In this document: piece by piece, positions 7,659 to 15,965 of the stretch
Layout of the letters: each line of letters begins with the position of its first letter
Position numbering within the stretch: the first letter of the stretch is position 1
NCBI GenBank assembly: GCA_964509505.1
Contig: CAZDYP010000095.1
Location: 1 to 18,958 of the forward strand
Origin: CAZDYP01 sp964509505
Lineage (GTDB): Bacteria; Chloroflexota; Anaerolineae; JACRMK01
Direction of reading: 5' to 3'
DNA length: 18,958 nt
Notes under the pieces: generated by a model
The model's input: the letters and a program-made list of their open reading frames with translations, nothing else
What the model was told of the DNA's origin: nothing
Database searches by the model: none
Position numbers and translations under genes: made by a program

Positions 7659-8855
7659 ATGAAAATTGTATCCGTTGTCGGCGCTCGCCCGGAGTTCATT
7701 CAAGCCGCGCCGGTCAGCCGCGCCTTGCGCGCAACGAATCGCCATCAAGAGATGCTAGTACATACGGGTCAACATTATGACTACCAGATGTCACAGACAT
7801 TCTTCGACGAGCTGGGCATCCCCGCGCCCGATTACAATTTGGAAGTCGGCTCGGGCTCGCACGCCAAACAAACCGCCGAGATGCTCACGCGGATGGAGGA
7901 CGTGCTGCTGAAAGAAAAGCCCGACCTCGTCATAGTGCGTGGCGACACCAATTCGACGTTGGCGGGCGCGCTCGCCGCCAGCAAATTGCTCATCCCTATC
8001 GCGCATATCGAATCGGGCGAGCGCAGCTTCGACAAGCGCATGCCCGAAGAAGTGAACCGCCTTGTCGCCGACAACCTCTCCGACCTCCATTTCTGCGCGA
8101 GCCAACACGCGGCGCAACATCTACGTGACGAAGGCTTCACCGACTCGGTGTATTGGACGGGCGACGTGATGCTCGATGCCATGCTGCAAAATCGCCCCCT
8201 GGCGCGCAGCCAGTCCGACGTGTTGCAGCGCCTCGACTTGCAGCCGCGTCGCTACGCGCTCGTCACGATTCACCGCGCCGCGAACACTGACGACCCCACG
8301 CGTCTGCGCCAGATCATCACCGCACTGAATCATGTGGGCGAGACCATTGTCTTTCCCGTGCATCCGCGCACGCGCAAAGCGTTGAACCAACTGGAGGTAT
8401 CATTTGCCCCGCACGTGCGCCCCGTCGAGCCGTTGGGCTACTTCGACATGATGATGCTCGAAGAAAACGCGCGCCTCATCGCCACCGACTCGGGCGGCGT
8501 GCAACGCGAAGCCTATTTCCTCAGTGTGCCTTGCTTGACCCTGCGCGACGAGACCGAATGGACCGAAACGGTTGAAGTGGGTTGGAACAAACTGGTCGGC
8601 GCAGACACAGAGTTGATCGTGAATGAATGGTTCACATTCACGCCGCCTGCCGCGCATCCCCCCGTGCTCGGTGACGGCACCGCAGGGCAACAAATTGCGG
8701 AACTGTTGGAACGCCAACCGCTCAAACTGGGTGCGCCGCGCAAAAACACACTCGTAGTACGGGCGTATAACTCCCGCACCAACAACGGCACCAGTGAGCA
8801 GTCCGTCGTCGCTCACGCCAACGGACACAACGAGCTGAAAGAAGTCACCGCATGA
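7659..8855 (+). CDS. wbpI: UDP-GlcNAc 2-epimerase-family enzyme (non-hydrolysing)
   Basis: A 398-residue GT-B-like epimerase. It starts MKIVSVVGARPEFIQAAPV and contains THTGQHYDYQMS-like (VHTGQHYDYQMSQTFFDEL), RGDTNSTLAGALAA, H116-I-E118-S-G-E-R-S followed by RMPEEVNR, VTIHRAANTD, FPVHPRTRKAL and T-D277-SGGVQREA. These are the standard active-site blocks of the WecB/WbpI family. With the WbpB/E/D-type genes present, the likely substrate is UDP-GlcNAc(3NAc)A, giving UDP-ManNAc(3NAc)A; plain UDP-GlcNAc remains possible. The HIESGERS block differs from the common HVEAGLRS. Residues about 353-398 form a polar tail beyond the usual C-terminus. The start follows the previous stop by five bases. The stop overlaps the next ATG by four bases (ATGA). 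Confidence 0.9.
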   Translation: MKIVSVVGARPEFIQAAPVSRALRATNRHQEMLVHTGQHYDYQMSQTFFDELGIPAPDYNLEVGSGSHAKQTAEMLTRMEDVLLKEKPDLVIVRGDTNSTLAGALAASKLLIPIAHIESGERSFDKRMPEEVNRLVADNLSDLHFCASQHAAQHLRDEGFTDSVYWTGDVMLDAMLQNRPLARSQSDVLQRLDLQPRRYALVTIHRAANTDDPTRLRQIITALNHVGETIVFPVHPRTRKALNQLEVSFAPHVRPVEPLGYFDMMMLEENARLIATDSGGVQREAYFLSVPCLTLRDETEWTETVEVGWNKLVGADTELIVNEWFTFTPPAAHPPVLGDGTAGQQIAELLERQPLKLGAPRKNTLVVRAYNSRTNNGTSEQSVVAHANGHNELKEVTA

Positions 8856-10189
8856 CCATAGGCATTATCGGGGGGGCGATTATGGGCATCAGCCTCGGCT
8901 ACTTTCTCGCGCAACGAGGCGTGTCCGTCGAAATCTTCGAGGCGTCGCCCGTGCTGGGTGGCTTGGCGGGCCCATTGATGTTGGAAGATGGCACCGCCGT
9001 AGATCGTTTCTATCACGCCATCTTGCCAAGCGACGCGCATTTACATCAGCTTTGCGAGGAGCTCGGCATCGCCGACCAAATGCGCTTCCGCCCCACAAAA
9101 ACAGGCTTCTTCTATCAAGGCGCGATTTACTCGATGAACAACATCGTCGAGTTTTTGCGCTTTCCGCCACTAGGCTGGATTGATCGCTTCCGACTGGGGC
9201 TGACGGTATTGGCTGCCCAAATGGTGCGCGATTGGCGCAGCCTCGAAAACGTCGGCATCGAAGATTGGCTCGTGCGTTATGGCGGGCGCAACACCTACCA
9301 GAACATCTGGCGGCCCATGCTCCGCGCAAAGTTCGACGGCAACAGTTTTGATGATGTGCCCGCGACCTGGATATGGTCACGGCTCGTACGCACAAAATCA
9401 GCGCGCGGCGGCGCGCAGCAACAAGAAGGCGCAGGACACTTGATTGGCGGCTACGCGACGTTGCTGAAGGCGATGGCGGCGCAGATCGAAGCGAAGGGCA
9501 ACGTGATTCATCTGCAAACGCCCGTGCAGGAAGTCATGATTGAAAATGGACGCGCCACAGGCATTCGCCTGAAAGATAGCGTGCGCTATTACGATGCAGT
9601 GGCGGTGACGATGCAAGCGCCTGTCTGCGCGCGGCTTATCCCTTCTGCCCCGCAAGATTATCGCGACTATCTGACGCATACGGAGTATTTGGGCATCATC
9701 TGCCCACTGCTCGTGTTGAACAAACCACTCACGGGTTACTGGACGCTCAACATCACCGACGAGCGTGTGCCATTCACTGGCATCATCGAAACGACGGCAT
9801 ACATTGATCCGCAGTACGTGGGTGGGCATCATTTGGTGTATTTGCCAAAATACACCGCGCCAAACAGCGATTGGCAAAAGAAGAGCGACGCGGAGCTCAA
9901 GGACATCTGGCTCAAGAACTTGCAGATCATGTTTCCTAATTTTGATCCCAGCACGATTCGTTATTTTCTTATTCACCGTGAACGTTACGTCGAACCCCTG
10001 CATGGCTTGAACTCCACGCACTTGATTCCCCCCATCCAAACTCCCATCGAGGGCTTGTATCTGGCGACGACCGCGCAAATTTATCCTGCGCTGACCAATG
10101 GCGAATCGGTTAGTCGCCATGCGCGTGAGGCGGCCGGATTGATACTTGCGCAGGGTGTGAAAGCCGCCTCCGCGGTCGCTCTCTCTTGA
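8852..10189 (+). CDS. FAD-dependent oxidoreductase, amine oxidase/UGM-like
   Basis: A 445-residue flavoprotein with an N-terminal Rossmann motif (GIIGGAIMGISLGYFLAQRG), an acidic residue ending the second strand (VEIFEAS), and GGLAG shortly after. It belongs to the NAD(P)-binding_8 / amine-oxidase group, together with protoporphyrinogen oxidase-like and UDP-galactopyranose mutase-like proteins. A C-terminal FAD-contact block is seen in PIEGLYLATTAQIYPALTNG. The canonical GxGxxG reads G7-G8-A9-I-M-G12, so the second conserved glycine is alanine. Proteins of this type are common in polysaccharide clusters, but their reaction is mostly unknown. It begins inside the stop of the epimerase gene, implying coupled translation. 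Family call good; function open. Confidence 0.82.
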   Translation: MTIGIIGGAIMGISLGYFLAQRGVSVEIFEASPVLGGLAGPLMLEDGTAVDRFYHAILPSDAHLHQLCEELGIADQMRFRPTKTGFFYQGAIYSMNNIVEFLRFPPLGWIDRFRLGLTVLAAQMVRDWRSLENVGIEDWLVRYGGRNTYQNIWRPMLRAKFDGNSFDDVPATWIWSRLVRTKSARGGAQQQEGAGHLIGGYATLLKAMAAQIEAKGNVIHLQTPVQEVMIENGRATGIRLKDSVRYYDAVAVTMQAPVCARLIPSAPQDYRDYLTHTEYLGIICPLLVLNKPLTGYWTLNITDERVPFTGIIETTAYIDPQYVGGHHLVYLPKYTAPNSDWQKKSDAELKDIWLKNLQIMFPNFDPSTIRYFLIHRERYVEPLHGLNSTHLIPPIQTPIEGLYLATTAQIYPALTNGESVSRHAREAAGLILAQGVKAASAVALS

Positions 10190-10219
10190 CGCTCGCTGCG
10201 GGCGCGAAAGGAATGATCT

Positions 10220-11395
10220 GTGGGAGAAAATTTACTAAGCACACGGGCCCTGAAACCAAACGCCAATGGGGACGCCTCCGCATCGCCCCAACGTGGTGGA
10301 CCGCCGTTTGTGGTACCCACCGAAGACCCTGCGGCGGCGTTAGATTTTTGTCGGCAGTTGGCGCGCCTGTTCAATCCTAACCACTCGCTTGCGCCTCCGC
10401 TGCAGAGCGACTTTGCAGAGCGCGCATTAGGGCATACGCTCAATGAGTTGCCCAGCGCCATTAATGCGCCCACACTTTCAGTGGTCATGCCCGTTTACAA
10501 CGAAGTTGAGAATTTGCCCAGCCTCTATGCGCGGCTTACCCAAACGCTTACGGCGACTGAGCTGAGTTATGAGTTGATCTTTGTGGACGATGGCAGCCAC
10601 GACCGCAGCCGCGAGCTGGTGCGACAGTTTGCGTCGCATGACGCGCGCGTGATATTGGTGGAACTGGCGCGGAACTTTGGACACCAAATCGCCATCAGTG
10701 CAGGGTTGGATTACAGCCGTGGGCAAGGCGTCGTCGTCATGGATGCCGATTTGCAAGACCCGCCCGAAGTACTGCCCCAGTTCATTGCCAAATGGCGCGA
10801 AGGGTATGACGTGGTATATGCCATTCGCCAACATCGCAAAGAAGGCTTCCTGAAACGCGCGGCTTATGCCGCTTTTTATCGGCTGTGGCGACGCATCGCC
10901 AACATCCAGATTCCACTGGATTCGGGCGACTTCTGTATCATGGACCGGCGCGTCGTGAATTTGTTAGCTTCCATGCCCGAACGCACGCGCTTCGTGCGCG
11001 GCATTCGCAGTTGGGTAGGCTTGCGTCAGACTGGCTTGACTTATGAGCGGCACGCGCGCCATGCCGGTCGCCCCAAATACACACTCATGAAGCTGCTTGG
11101 TCTTGCGCTCAATGGCCTCGTGTCGTTCAGTTTCATTCCGTTGCGTCTCATCACCATGTTGGGTTTTGCAGTCTCTCTGCTTTCGATTGTGTTGGCGATT
11201 GGTTACACGATCCAAAAACTCACCACAGGACTCAACCCACCCGGCTTTGCGACGCTCGTCGTTTCGATTTTCTTTCTGGCGGGTGTGCAGTTGGTCACAC
11301 TCGGCGTCATCGGCGAATATATCGGGCGCATCTTCGAGGAAGTAAAGCGCCGCCCGCTGTACGTGGTGCGGCGCGCGACAAGAAAGTTAGACTAA
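10220..11395 (+). CDS. Family-2 glycosyltransferase with C-terminal membrane helices (GtrB/DPMS-like)
   Basis: A 391-residue protein. Catalytic GT-A residues start near 85 (LSVVMPVYNEVENLPSLYAR), with D123-D124-G-S, ARNFGHQIAISAGLDYSRG and MDADLQDPPEVLPQF with D175 and D177. SGDFCIMDRRVV and ERTRFVRGIRSWVG are typical of undecaprenyl-phosphate glucose/aminoarabinose synthases (GtrB, ArnC). Two strong helices follow (around LITMLGFAVSLLSIVLAIGY and FATLVVSIFFLAGVQLVTLG), then GEYIGRIFEEVKRRPLYVV. It would make a polyprenyl-phosphate sugar at the membrane. The first 84 residues are an unusual extension without a recognised domain. No ATG lies in frame before the catalytic core, and GTG 10220 has AAAGGA at 10207-10212, seven bases upstream, supporting the long form. 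Confidence 0.9.
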   Translation: MGENLLSTRALKPNANGDASASPQRGGPPFVVPTEDPAAALDFCRQLARLFNPNHSLAPPLQSDFAERALGHTLNELPSAINAPTLSVVMPVYNEVENLPSLYARLTQTLTATELSYELIFVDDGSHDRSRELVRQFASHDARVILVELARNFGHQIAISAGLDYSRGQGVVVMDADLQDPPEVLPQFIAKWREGYDVVYAIRQHRKEGFLKRAAYAAFYRLWRRIANIQIPLDSGDFCIMDRRVVNLLASMPERTRFVRGIRSWVGLRQTGLTYERHARHAGRPKYTLMKLLGLALNGLVSFSFIPLRLITMLGFAVSLLSIVLAIGYTIQKLTTGLNPPGFATLVVSIFFLAGVQLVTLGVIGEYIGRIFEEVKRRPLYVVRRATRKLD

Positions 11396-12598
11396 ATGCG
11401 TATCTTGATGCTCGACAACGAATTCCCGCCGCTCGGCGGCGGCACGGGCGTGGTGAATGAACACCTGCTCAAAGAATTGACAGCCTATCCCGACATTGAA
11501 GTTGACTTGGTCACCTCGTCGCGCACGCCGCGCAACTACGAAACCGTGCGCTTTGCGGAGCGCATCACCATCTACAAAGCGCCCGTGGACAATCGCAATA
11601 TCCATCACTCGACCAATGTCGAGCTGTTGCGTTACGCGTGGCGCGGGCTGCAGGTCAGCCGCCGCCTGCTGGCACAGCATCATTATGACTTAAGCTTCGC
11701 GTTTGCAGGCGTGCCGGCGGGGGTGTTGAGCTGGATGCTCAAGCTGACGCACGGCTTGCCTTACCTCGTATCGTTGCAAGGTCCCGATGTGCCGGGTTTC
11801 GAGGCGCGCTACAATTATTTGTATCCTGTGCTCACGCCGCTGTTGCGCGTGATATGGAGTCAGGCTGCTGTCGTTACCGCAATTAGTCAAGACCATCAAC
11901 GCCTCGCGCAACGCACCTTACCCACCCTGCCCATTCCCATTATCTACAACGGCGTGGACATCGAGACCTTTGGCGCGACGCCAATCGCGCGCAAGGATGG
12001 CGCCGTCAATGTGTTGTGTGTGGGTCGCTTGATCGAACGCAAGGGGCAACAGCATTTGTTGCGCGCCTTCGCTCAGTTGCGCGCGCAAGTTCATCAATCC
12101 CTGCGTTTGACGCTCGCCGGCACGGGCGACGCTGAAGCGTCGTTGCGGGCATTGGCGCGCGAACTGGGCATCGCCGACTTGGTCACGTTCATGGGCTTCG
12201 TGTCGCGCGAGGACATGCCCGACGTCTATCGTCAAGCCGACATCTTTGCATTGCCTTCGCAGAACGAAGGCATGTCCATTGCGTTGTTGGAGGCGATGGC
12301 TTCGGGCTTGCCCGTCGTCGTCACGGCTACGGGCGGCACAGCCGAGCTCGTGACCGAAGGGGTGAACGGCTGCATCGTGCCATGGGCGGACGTGAGCGCG
12401 TTGACGACGGCGTTGGCTCGGTTGGCACGCGATGCGGAATCGCGGCAACGCATGGGGCAGGCAAATCGGCAACACGTTCAACGCTTCAGTTGGCCACATA
12501 TCACGCAAGAGTATCTCCAATGGTGTGAATGGATTGTGCGTGAGACGCCCGCGCGCAAGCGCAGCGCCGATTATGCGCTGGAAAGGTCTGTGTCCTGA
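11396..12598 (+). CDS. Family-4 glycosyltransferase
   Basis: A 400-residue GT-B glycosyltransferase. The N-terminal domain begins MRILMLDNEFPPLGGGTGVVNEHL, with the glycine-rich loop usual for the acceptor-binding half. The C-terminal donor-binding domain has IYNGVDIETF, VLCVGRLIERKGQQHLLRAF, LAGTGDAEASL, and the EX7E pair at E291 and E299 in EGMSIALLEAMASGLPVV, then GGTAELV. These enzymes act in the cytoplasm and retain the anomeric configuration, adding sugars to lipid-linked intermediates. The ATG directly follows the TAA of the upstream gene, with no gap. A second family-4 gene follows one base after its stop. Donor and acceptor cannot be read from the sequence. Confidence 0.93.
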   Translation: MRILMLDNEFPPLGGGTGVVNEHLLKELTAYPDIEVDLVTSSRTPRNYETVRFAERITIYKAPVDNRNIHHSTNVELLRYAWRGLQVSRRLLAQHHYDLSFAFAGVPAGVLSWMLKLTHGLPYLVSLQGPDVPGFEARYNYLYPVLTPLLRVIWSQAAVVTAISQDHQRLAQRTLPTLPIPIIYNGVDIETFGATPIARKDGAVNVLCVGRLIERKGQQHLLRAFAQLRAQVHQSLRLTLAGTGDAEASLRALARELGIADLVTFMGFVSREDMPDVYRQADIFALPSQNEGMSIALLEAMASGLPVVVTATGGTAELVTEGVNGCIVPWADVSALTTALARLARDAESRQRMGQANRQHVQRFSWPHITQEYLQWCEWIVRETPARKRSADYALERSVS

Positions 12599-12599
12599 A

Positions 12600-13700
12600 A
12601 TGCGTAAACCGCACATCTGTATTCTCACCAGCCAATATTTCAATTGGGGCAAATATGGCGGTTTTGGCAGTATGTCGCGCAAACTGGCCGAGTCGCTCAC
12701 GCGCGAAGGGTATCGCGTCAGCGTAATTGTGCCGCGCCGTCAAAACCAGAAGCCTACCGAGACGCTCAATGGCGTGACGATTCACAGCTTTGCTTCGTTT
12801 AGTTTTGCGGAAGCCAGTCAGCTGATTCGCGCCGTCAACGCCGACATTTTCCATTCACAAGACCCAACGCTGCTCACGCTGCTGGCGCAAAAGTTGTTGC
12901 CCCATCGCGCGCACCTCATCACGTGCCGCGACCCACGCGACCGCGCCGATTGGTGGATTGAGTTTTGGTATGCGAGCTGGCGGCGGCGCGCGTTGACGCC
13001 ATTCAACTATCTGACCGAATCCTCCTTCCTCATTAAACATGCAGTGCAACAAGCGCAAGGGGTTTATTGCCCCGCGCATTTTTTGAAGGCGAAGATTCAG
13101 CGCATGTATCAGCCCCAAGCGTCGCCGGAGTTTCTGCCCAACTTGATTGATGTGCCTGCGACTGCGCCGACCAAGAGCGCGCAACCGACGTTCACCTTCA
13201 TCGCGCGTTGGGATCGGCGCAAGCGTCCGGAAGTTTTTCTGGAGCTCGCGGCGCAATTTCCTGAGTATCGTTTCATCTCGATAGGGCAAGGAGAAGACGC
13301 GGCTTATGACGCGCTGTTGCGCGCGCAGTATCGCCATCTTCCTAACCTCGACATGCCCGGCTTCATCAGCCGCTTTGACGAGGCGGGACGCATGGAGCGC
13401 ATTCTGTCGGATACGTGGGCGTTGGTGAACACGGCGGCGCGCGAAGGCTTGCCGCTCACCTTCCTCGAAGCGGCGGCCTATGGTTGCGCAATTGTCAGCG
13501 CAGTGGATCCCGACGAGTACGCCTCACGCTTTGGGCAGCCCGTTCACGGCGACGACTTTGCCGCCGCCTTGCGCGCACTGATGACCAACTCGCCGTTGGC
13601 AAAGGGACAACGCGCGCACGCGCACGTCAAAGCCACCTACGAGAACTCGCTGGCGTTGGCGGCGCACATCGCGCAATATGAAAGGTTCAACGGAGCCTAA
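12600..13700 (+). CDS. Family-4 glycosyltransferase
   Basis: A 366-residue GT-B glycosyltransferase, divergent from its upstream neighbour. The N-terminus reads KPHICILTSQYFNWGKYGGFGSMSRKLAESL, with the acceptor-side glycine loop. The donor half has FTFIARWDRRKRPEVFLELA, SIGQGEDAAYDAL, and an EX7E pair at E282 and E290 in EGLPLTFLEAAAYGCAIVS. In place of the usual GG(T/V)xE after this block it reads VDPDEYASRFG, as in some members acting on other donors. ATG 12600 begins one base after the previous stop; longer in-frame forms would lie inside the upstream gene. Its 3' end overlaps the flippase gene if that starts at ATG 13678. Likely a cytoplasmic assembly step for the lipid-linked unit. Confidence 0.88.
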   Translation: MRKPHICILTSQYFNWGKYGGFGSMSRKLAESLTREGYRVSVIVPRRQNQKPTETLNGVTIHSFASFSFAEASQLIRAVNADIFHSQDPTLLTLLAQKLLPHRAHLITCRDPRDRADWWIEFWYASWRRRALTPFNYLTESSFLIKHAVQQAQGVYCPAHFLKAKIQRMYQPQASPEFLPNLIDVPATAPTKSAQPTFTFIARWDRRKRPEVFLELAAQFPEYRFISIGQGEDAAYDALLRAQYRHLPNLDMPGFISRFDEAGRMERILSDTWALVNTAAREGLPLTFLEAAAYGCAIVSAVDPDEYASRFGQPVHGDDFAAALRALMTNSPLAKGQRAHAHVKATYENSLALAAHIAQYERFNGA

Positions 13701-15231
13701 ATTGAGTCAAGCCCAAGCGATCTCGAAAGGTATTCTTTCAGTAGGCGCGGCGCAAGTCGCCAAGATCGTCGCGTCGGCGCTGGCCGCGCCCCTCCTCGCG
13801 CGCTCATTGGAGGCAGAAGGTTATGGGCAATATGCCTATTATCTCGCGCTCATCGCGATGGCTTGGCCGCTGGCGAATCTTGGGACTTTTCAGCTGTTGT
13901 CCAAATACATCGCGGAGCGCGCCGACGATGTGCGCTGGCGTAGCCAATTGGCGAGTTTCGCGTTCATCGTCAATAGCGTGGGAACATTATGCGCCGCGTC
14001 TCTGGTCGCCCTGGTGGTGCTAGCGCGCGCCGACCGGGAGAGCCACACTGCATGGTTAGCCGCTGTGGTTGTGGGCATCATCATTTGTGAGCAGGCCATG
14101 TTGCTGGCGAGAGGGGTGCTGCACGGTTTGCAGCGCGAGGAATTGTCCAACTTGCCGGCAGCGCTGGGTTCGGTGTGCGCGGCGGTGATCGGGATTGTTT
14201 TGGTGTTGAGCGGTTGGGGGGTGCTGGGCGCGTTGCTTGGTATATGGCTCACGCACTGCGCCGTCGCGCTAATCACACTGCGCTCCATGCGGCAGTTCGT
14301 GGTGTGGCGCTTCGACCGTCAGCTCTTCACAGCGTTGCCTGTGGCGAACTTGCTGTGGTTCGGGTTCACGATCATGCTGTTTGCGACTTTAGGCTTTGCA
14401 TTGTACCGCGCCGACGCTATTTTGATTCGCCATTGGTCCGACGACGCGCAAGCAGGCTTGTATGCGATGGCAACGCAGTGGTCGGAGTTTATCTGGGTCG
14501 TGCCGCTCGCAGTGCAACAGGTCATGCCGCAAGCGACGGCGCGGTTGTGGGCTGAGCAGCGCGTTGAGCAGGTCACGCAATTGTTGAGCCGGATGCTGCG
14601 TTACGTGGCGCTCAGCACGGCGCTGCTATTGATCATCGTGTTTGTGTTTGCCGAACAAATTCTGTCGCTCTACTTTGGCGCGCAATTCGCGTCCGCCAGC
14701 ACAGCGTTGCGCCTTTTGATTCCCGGCGTGTTCAGTTACTCACTGGCGAGGGTGATGTGGTCAGTCATTCAAGCGCGTGGCAATGCCGCGCCTACGGCTG
14801 TCGTGATGGCATTGGCAACCATAGCCAATTTGACTTTGAACTGGTTTTTGATGCCAACATGGGGCGCAGCCGGAGCGGCGCTGTCTAGCGGCGTCACTTA
14901 TGGCCTCGTCGTGTTTGCATACGTGTGGTTGCTGCGTGGCTATGGAGTGCAACCCTTCACCGATTTTCCGATTGGGCGGTTGTTGGGGCTGTGCGCCATA
15001 ACCAGCGCTGCGGTTGCGCCCATCGCGTGGCTGGCGCCCTCAGCGCTCATCGCTTTGCTCAGTGGGGGACTGGTCGCCGCGCTGGTTTATGGACTTGGGG
15101 CGCTGAGGCTCGGCTTGTTTCGGGTGGACGAAATGCGGCGCATCATTGACAGCCTGCCTACACGGTTCCGAACCCCCAGCGCAAAAATCTTCGCGGCGCT
15201 ACAACCCACTTTAGCGCGCATCGAAGCCTGA
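13678..15231 (+). CDS. wzx: Wzx-type polysaccharide flippase (MOP superfamily)
   Basis: A 517-residue membrane protein with roughly 12-14 hydrophobic segments spread evenly along it. The opening ISKGILSVGAAQVAKIVASALAAPLLARSLEAEGYGQYAYYLAL is typical of Wzx/RfbX flippases, as are the central FRADAILI-like block (LYRADAILIRHWSDDAQAGLYAMA) and the NLTLNWFLMPTWGAAGAALSSGVTY stretch. Such proteins move undecaprenyl-diphosphate-linked repeat units across the cytoplasmic membrane. With the ligase/polymerase-family protein at 1822 this gives the two membrane steps of a Wzx/Wzy-type route. Two starts are possible: ATG 13678, overlapping the upstream gene by 23 bases without a ribosome site, and TTG 13702, six bases after GGAG at 13692-13695. 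Confidence 0.9.
   Translation: MKGSTEPKLSQAQAISKGILSVGAAQVAKIVASALAAPLLARSLEAEGYGQYAYYLALIAMAWPLANLGTFQLLSKYIAERADDVRWRSQLASFAFIVNSVGTLCAASLVALVVLARADRESHTAWLAAVVVGIIICEQAMLLARGVLHGLQREELSNLPAALGSVCAAVIGIVLVLSGWGVLGALLGIWLTHCAVALITLRSMRQFVVWRFDRQLFTALPVANLLWFGFTIMLFATLGFALYRADAILIRHWSDDAQAGLYAMATQWSEFIWVVPLAVQQVMPQATARLWAEQRVEQVTQLLSRMLRYVALSTALLLIIVFVFAEQILSLYFGAQFASASTALRLLIPGVFSYSLARVMWSVIQARGNAAPTAVVMALATIANLTLNWFLMPTWGAAGAALSSGVTYGLVVFAYVWLLRGYGVQPFTDFPIGRLLGLCAITSAAVAPIAWLAPSALIALLSGGLVAALVYGLGALRLGLFRVDEMRRIIDSLPTRFRTPSAKIFAALQPTLARIEA
13692..13695 (+). promoter_or_regulatory. Possible ribosome binding site for a TTG start of the flippase
   Basis: GGAG is six bases before TTG 13702, in frame with the flippase. 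Starting there would remove eight residues (MKGSTEPK) and the overlap with the upstream gene. Confidence 0.4.
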
Positions 15232-15262
15232 GCGCCCAAGCCGTTCTATCGCAGCTATTTCG

Positions 15263-15958
15263 ATGAAGCAGGTGCGCCCCCCAAAGATATACAGACGCCT
15301 GCCGTACAATGCGCTGTGGTTGAACATCTCGAATCTCAGTATAGCTCGCTTGGAGGAGGTTGCGACGCGCATCGTACGTTTCCAACCTGCTATGTTGGAA
15401 ACGAGCATCGCCGCGATCACGTTGTTGGCTCATCTGGTGCGCGATCAGCGCATTGAAGACATTAAGCCACGCCTTATTCAAGTGGGCAATGAAATTTTAC
15501 AGCCAGAAGCGCGACAGCTGATTACCGACACCTTTCAGTGTTCTGTGTTCGATCACGATAGTGGTATGGAAGTCGGCGGCAGCGCTGTAGAATGCTCGGT
15601 TCATCACGGCTTGCGCGTCTTCGCCGAAAACAGCTCACCCGCAGGACACGTATTTTATCCGGCCTTTTTTACGAATGCTTTCTGGGAGCTCAGTGGCATT
15701 TATCAGTTCCGCATTACACAACACACCTTGACTGACTTACAGGTGCAGATCGTGCCCGGCCCCGGCTTCGAGCAAGCGAAGGCAGTCGCATTCTTGACAG
15801 ACTTCATTCACCGCAAGGGCGACCCTTCCTTTGTTTTGCGCTTCGAACTCTGCGACCAGCTGCCCACGGCCACTTCGGGCAAATTTCAGTGCATCATCTC
15901 ACACGTGCCATCTCCGCATGTTGGCTTCTCGTCTGAACCGCCTCTCTCAAGGGATTGA
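15263..15958 (+). pseudogene. CapK/PaaK-like adenylate-forming enzyme, truncated remnant
   Basis: The 231 codons are open but match only parts of a CapK/phenylacetate-CoA ligase-like protein, normally about 430-460 residues. Residues about 15-110 fit the middle of that fold: LWLNISNLS, VRFQPAMLETSIAAITLLAH, IKPRLIQVGNEILQPEARQLI, then FDHDSGMEVGGSAVEC, where relatives have YGxxE. Residues about 140-225 fit the C-terminal part: YPAFFTNAFWELSGIYQFRI, LQVQIVPGPGF, TATSGKFQCIISHV. The N-terminal half with the phosphate-binding loop is absent. The block expected between HGLRVFAE and HVFYPAFF, holding the RYxxGD motif, appears deleted in frame. No ribosome site precedes ATG 15263. I infer a decayed gene; a small expressed protein cannot be excluded. 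It lies 31 bases after the flippase. Confidence 0.62.
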
Positions 15959-15965
15959 AGGTTCT

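Noticed and set aside
11918..12700. Long open frame on the - strand (260 codons), with similar ones at 1034-1768 and 5290-6030
   Set aside because: Each lies opposite a strongly supported + strand gene with conserved motifs. GC-rich codon use opens the antisense frames, and the products match no family I recognise.
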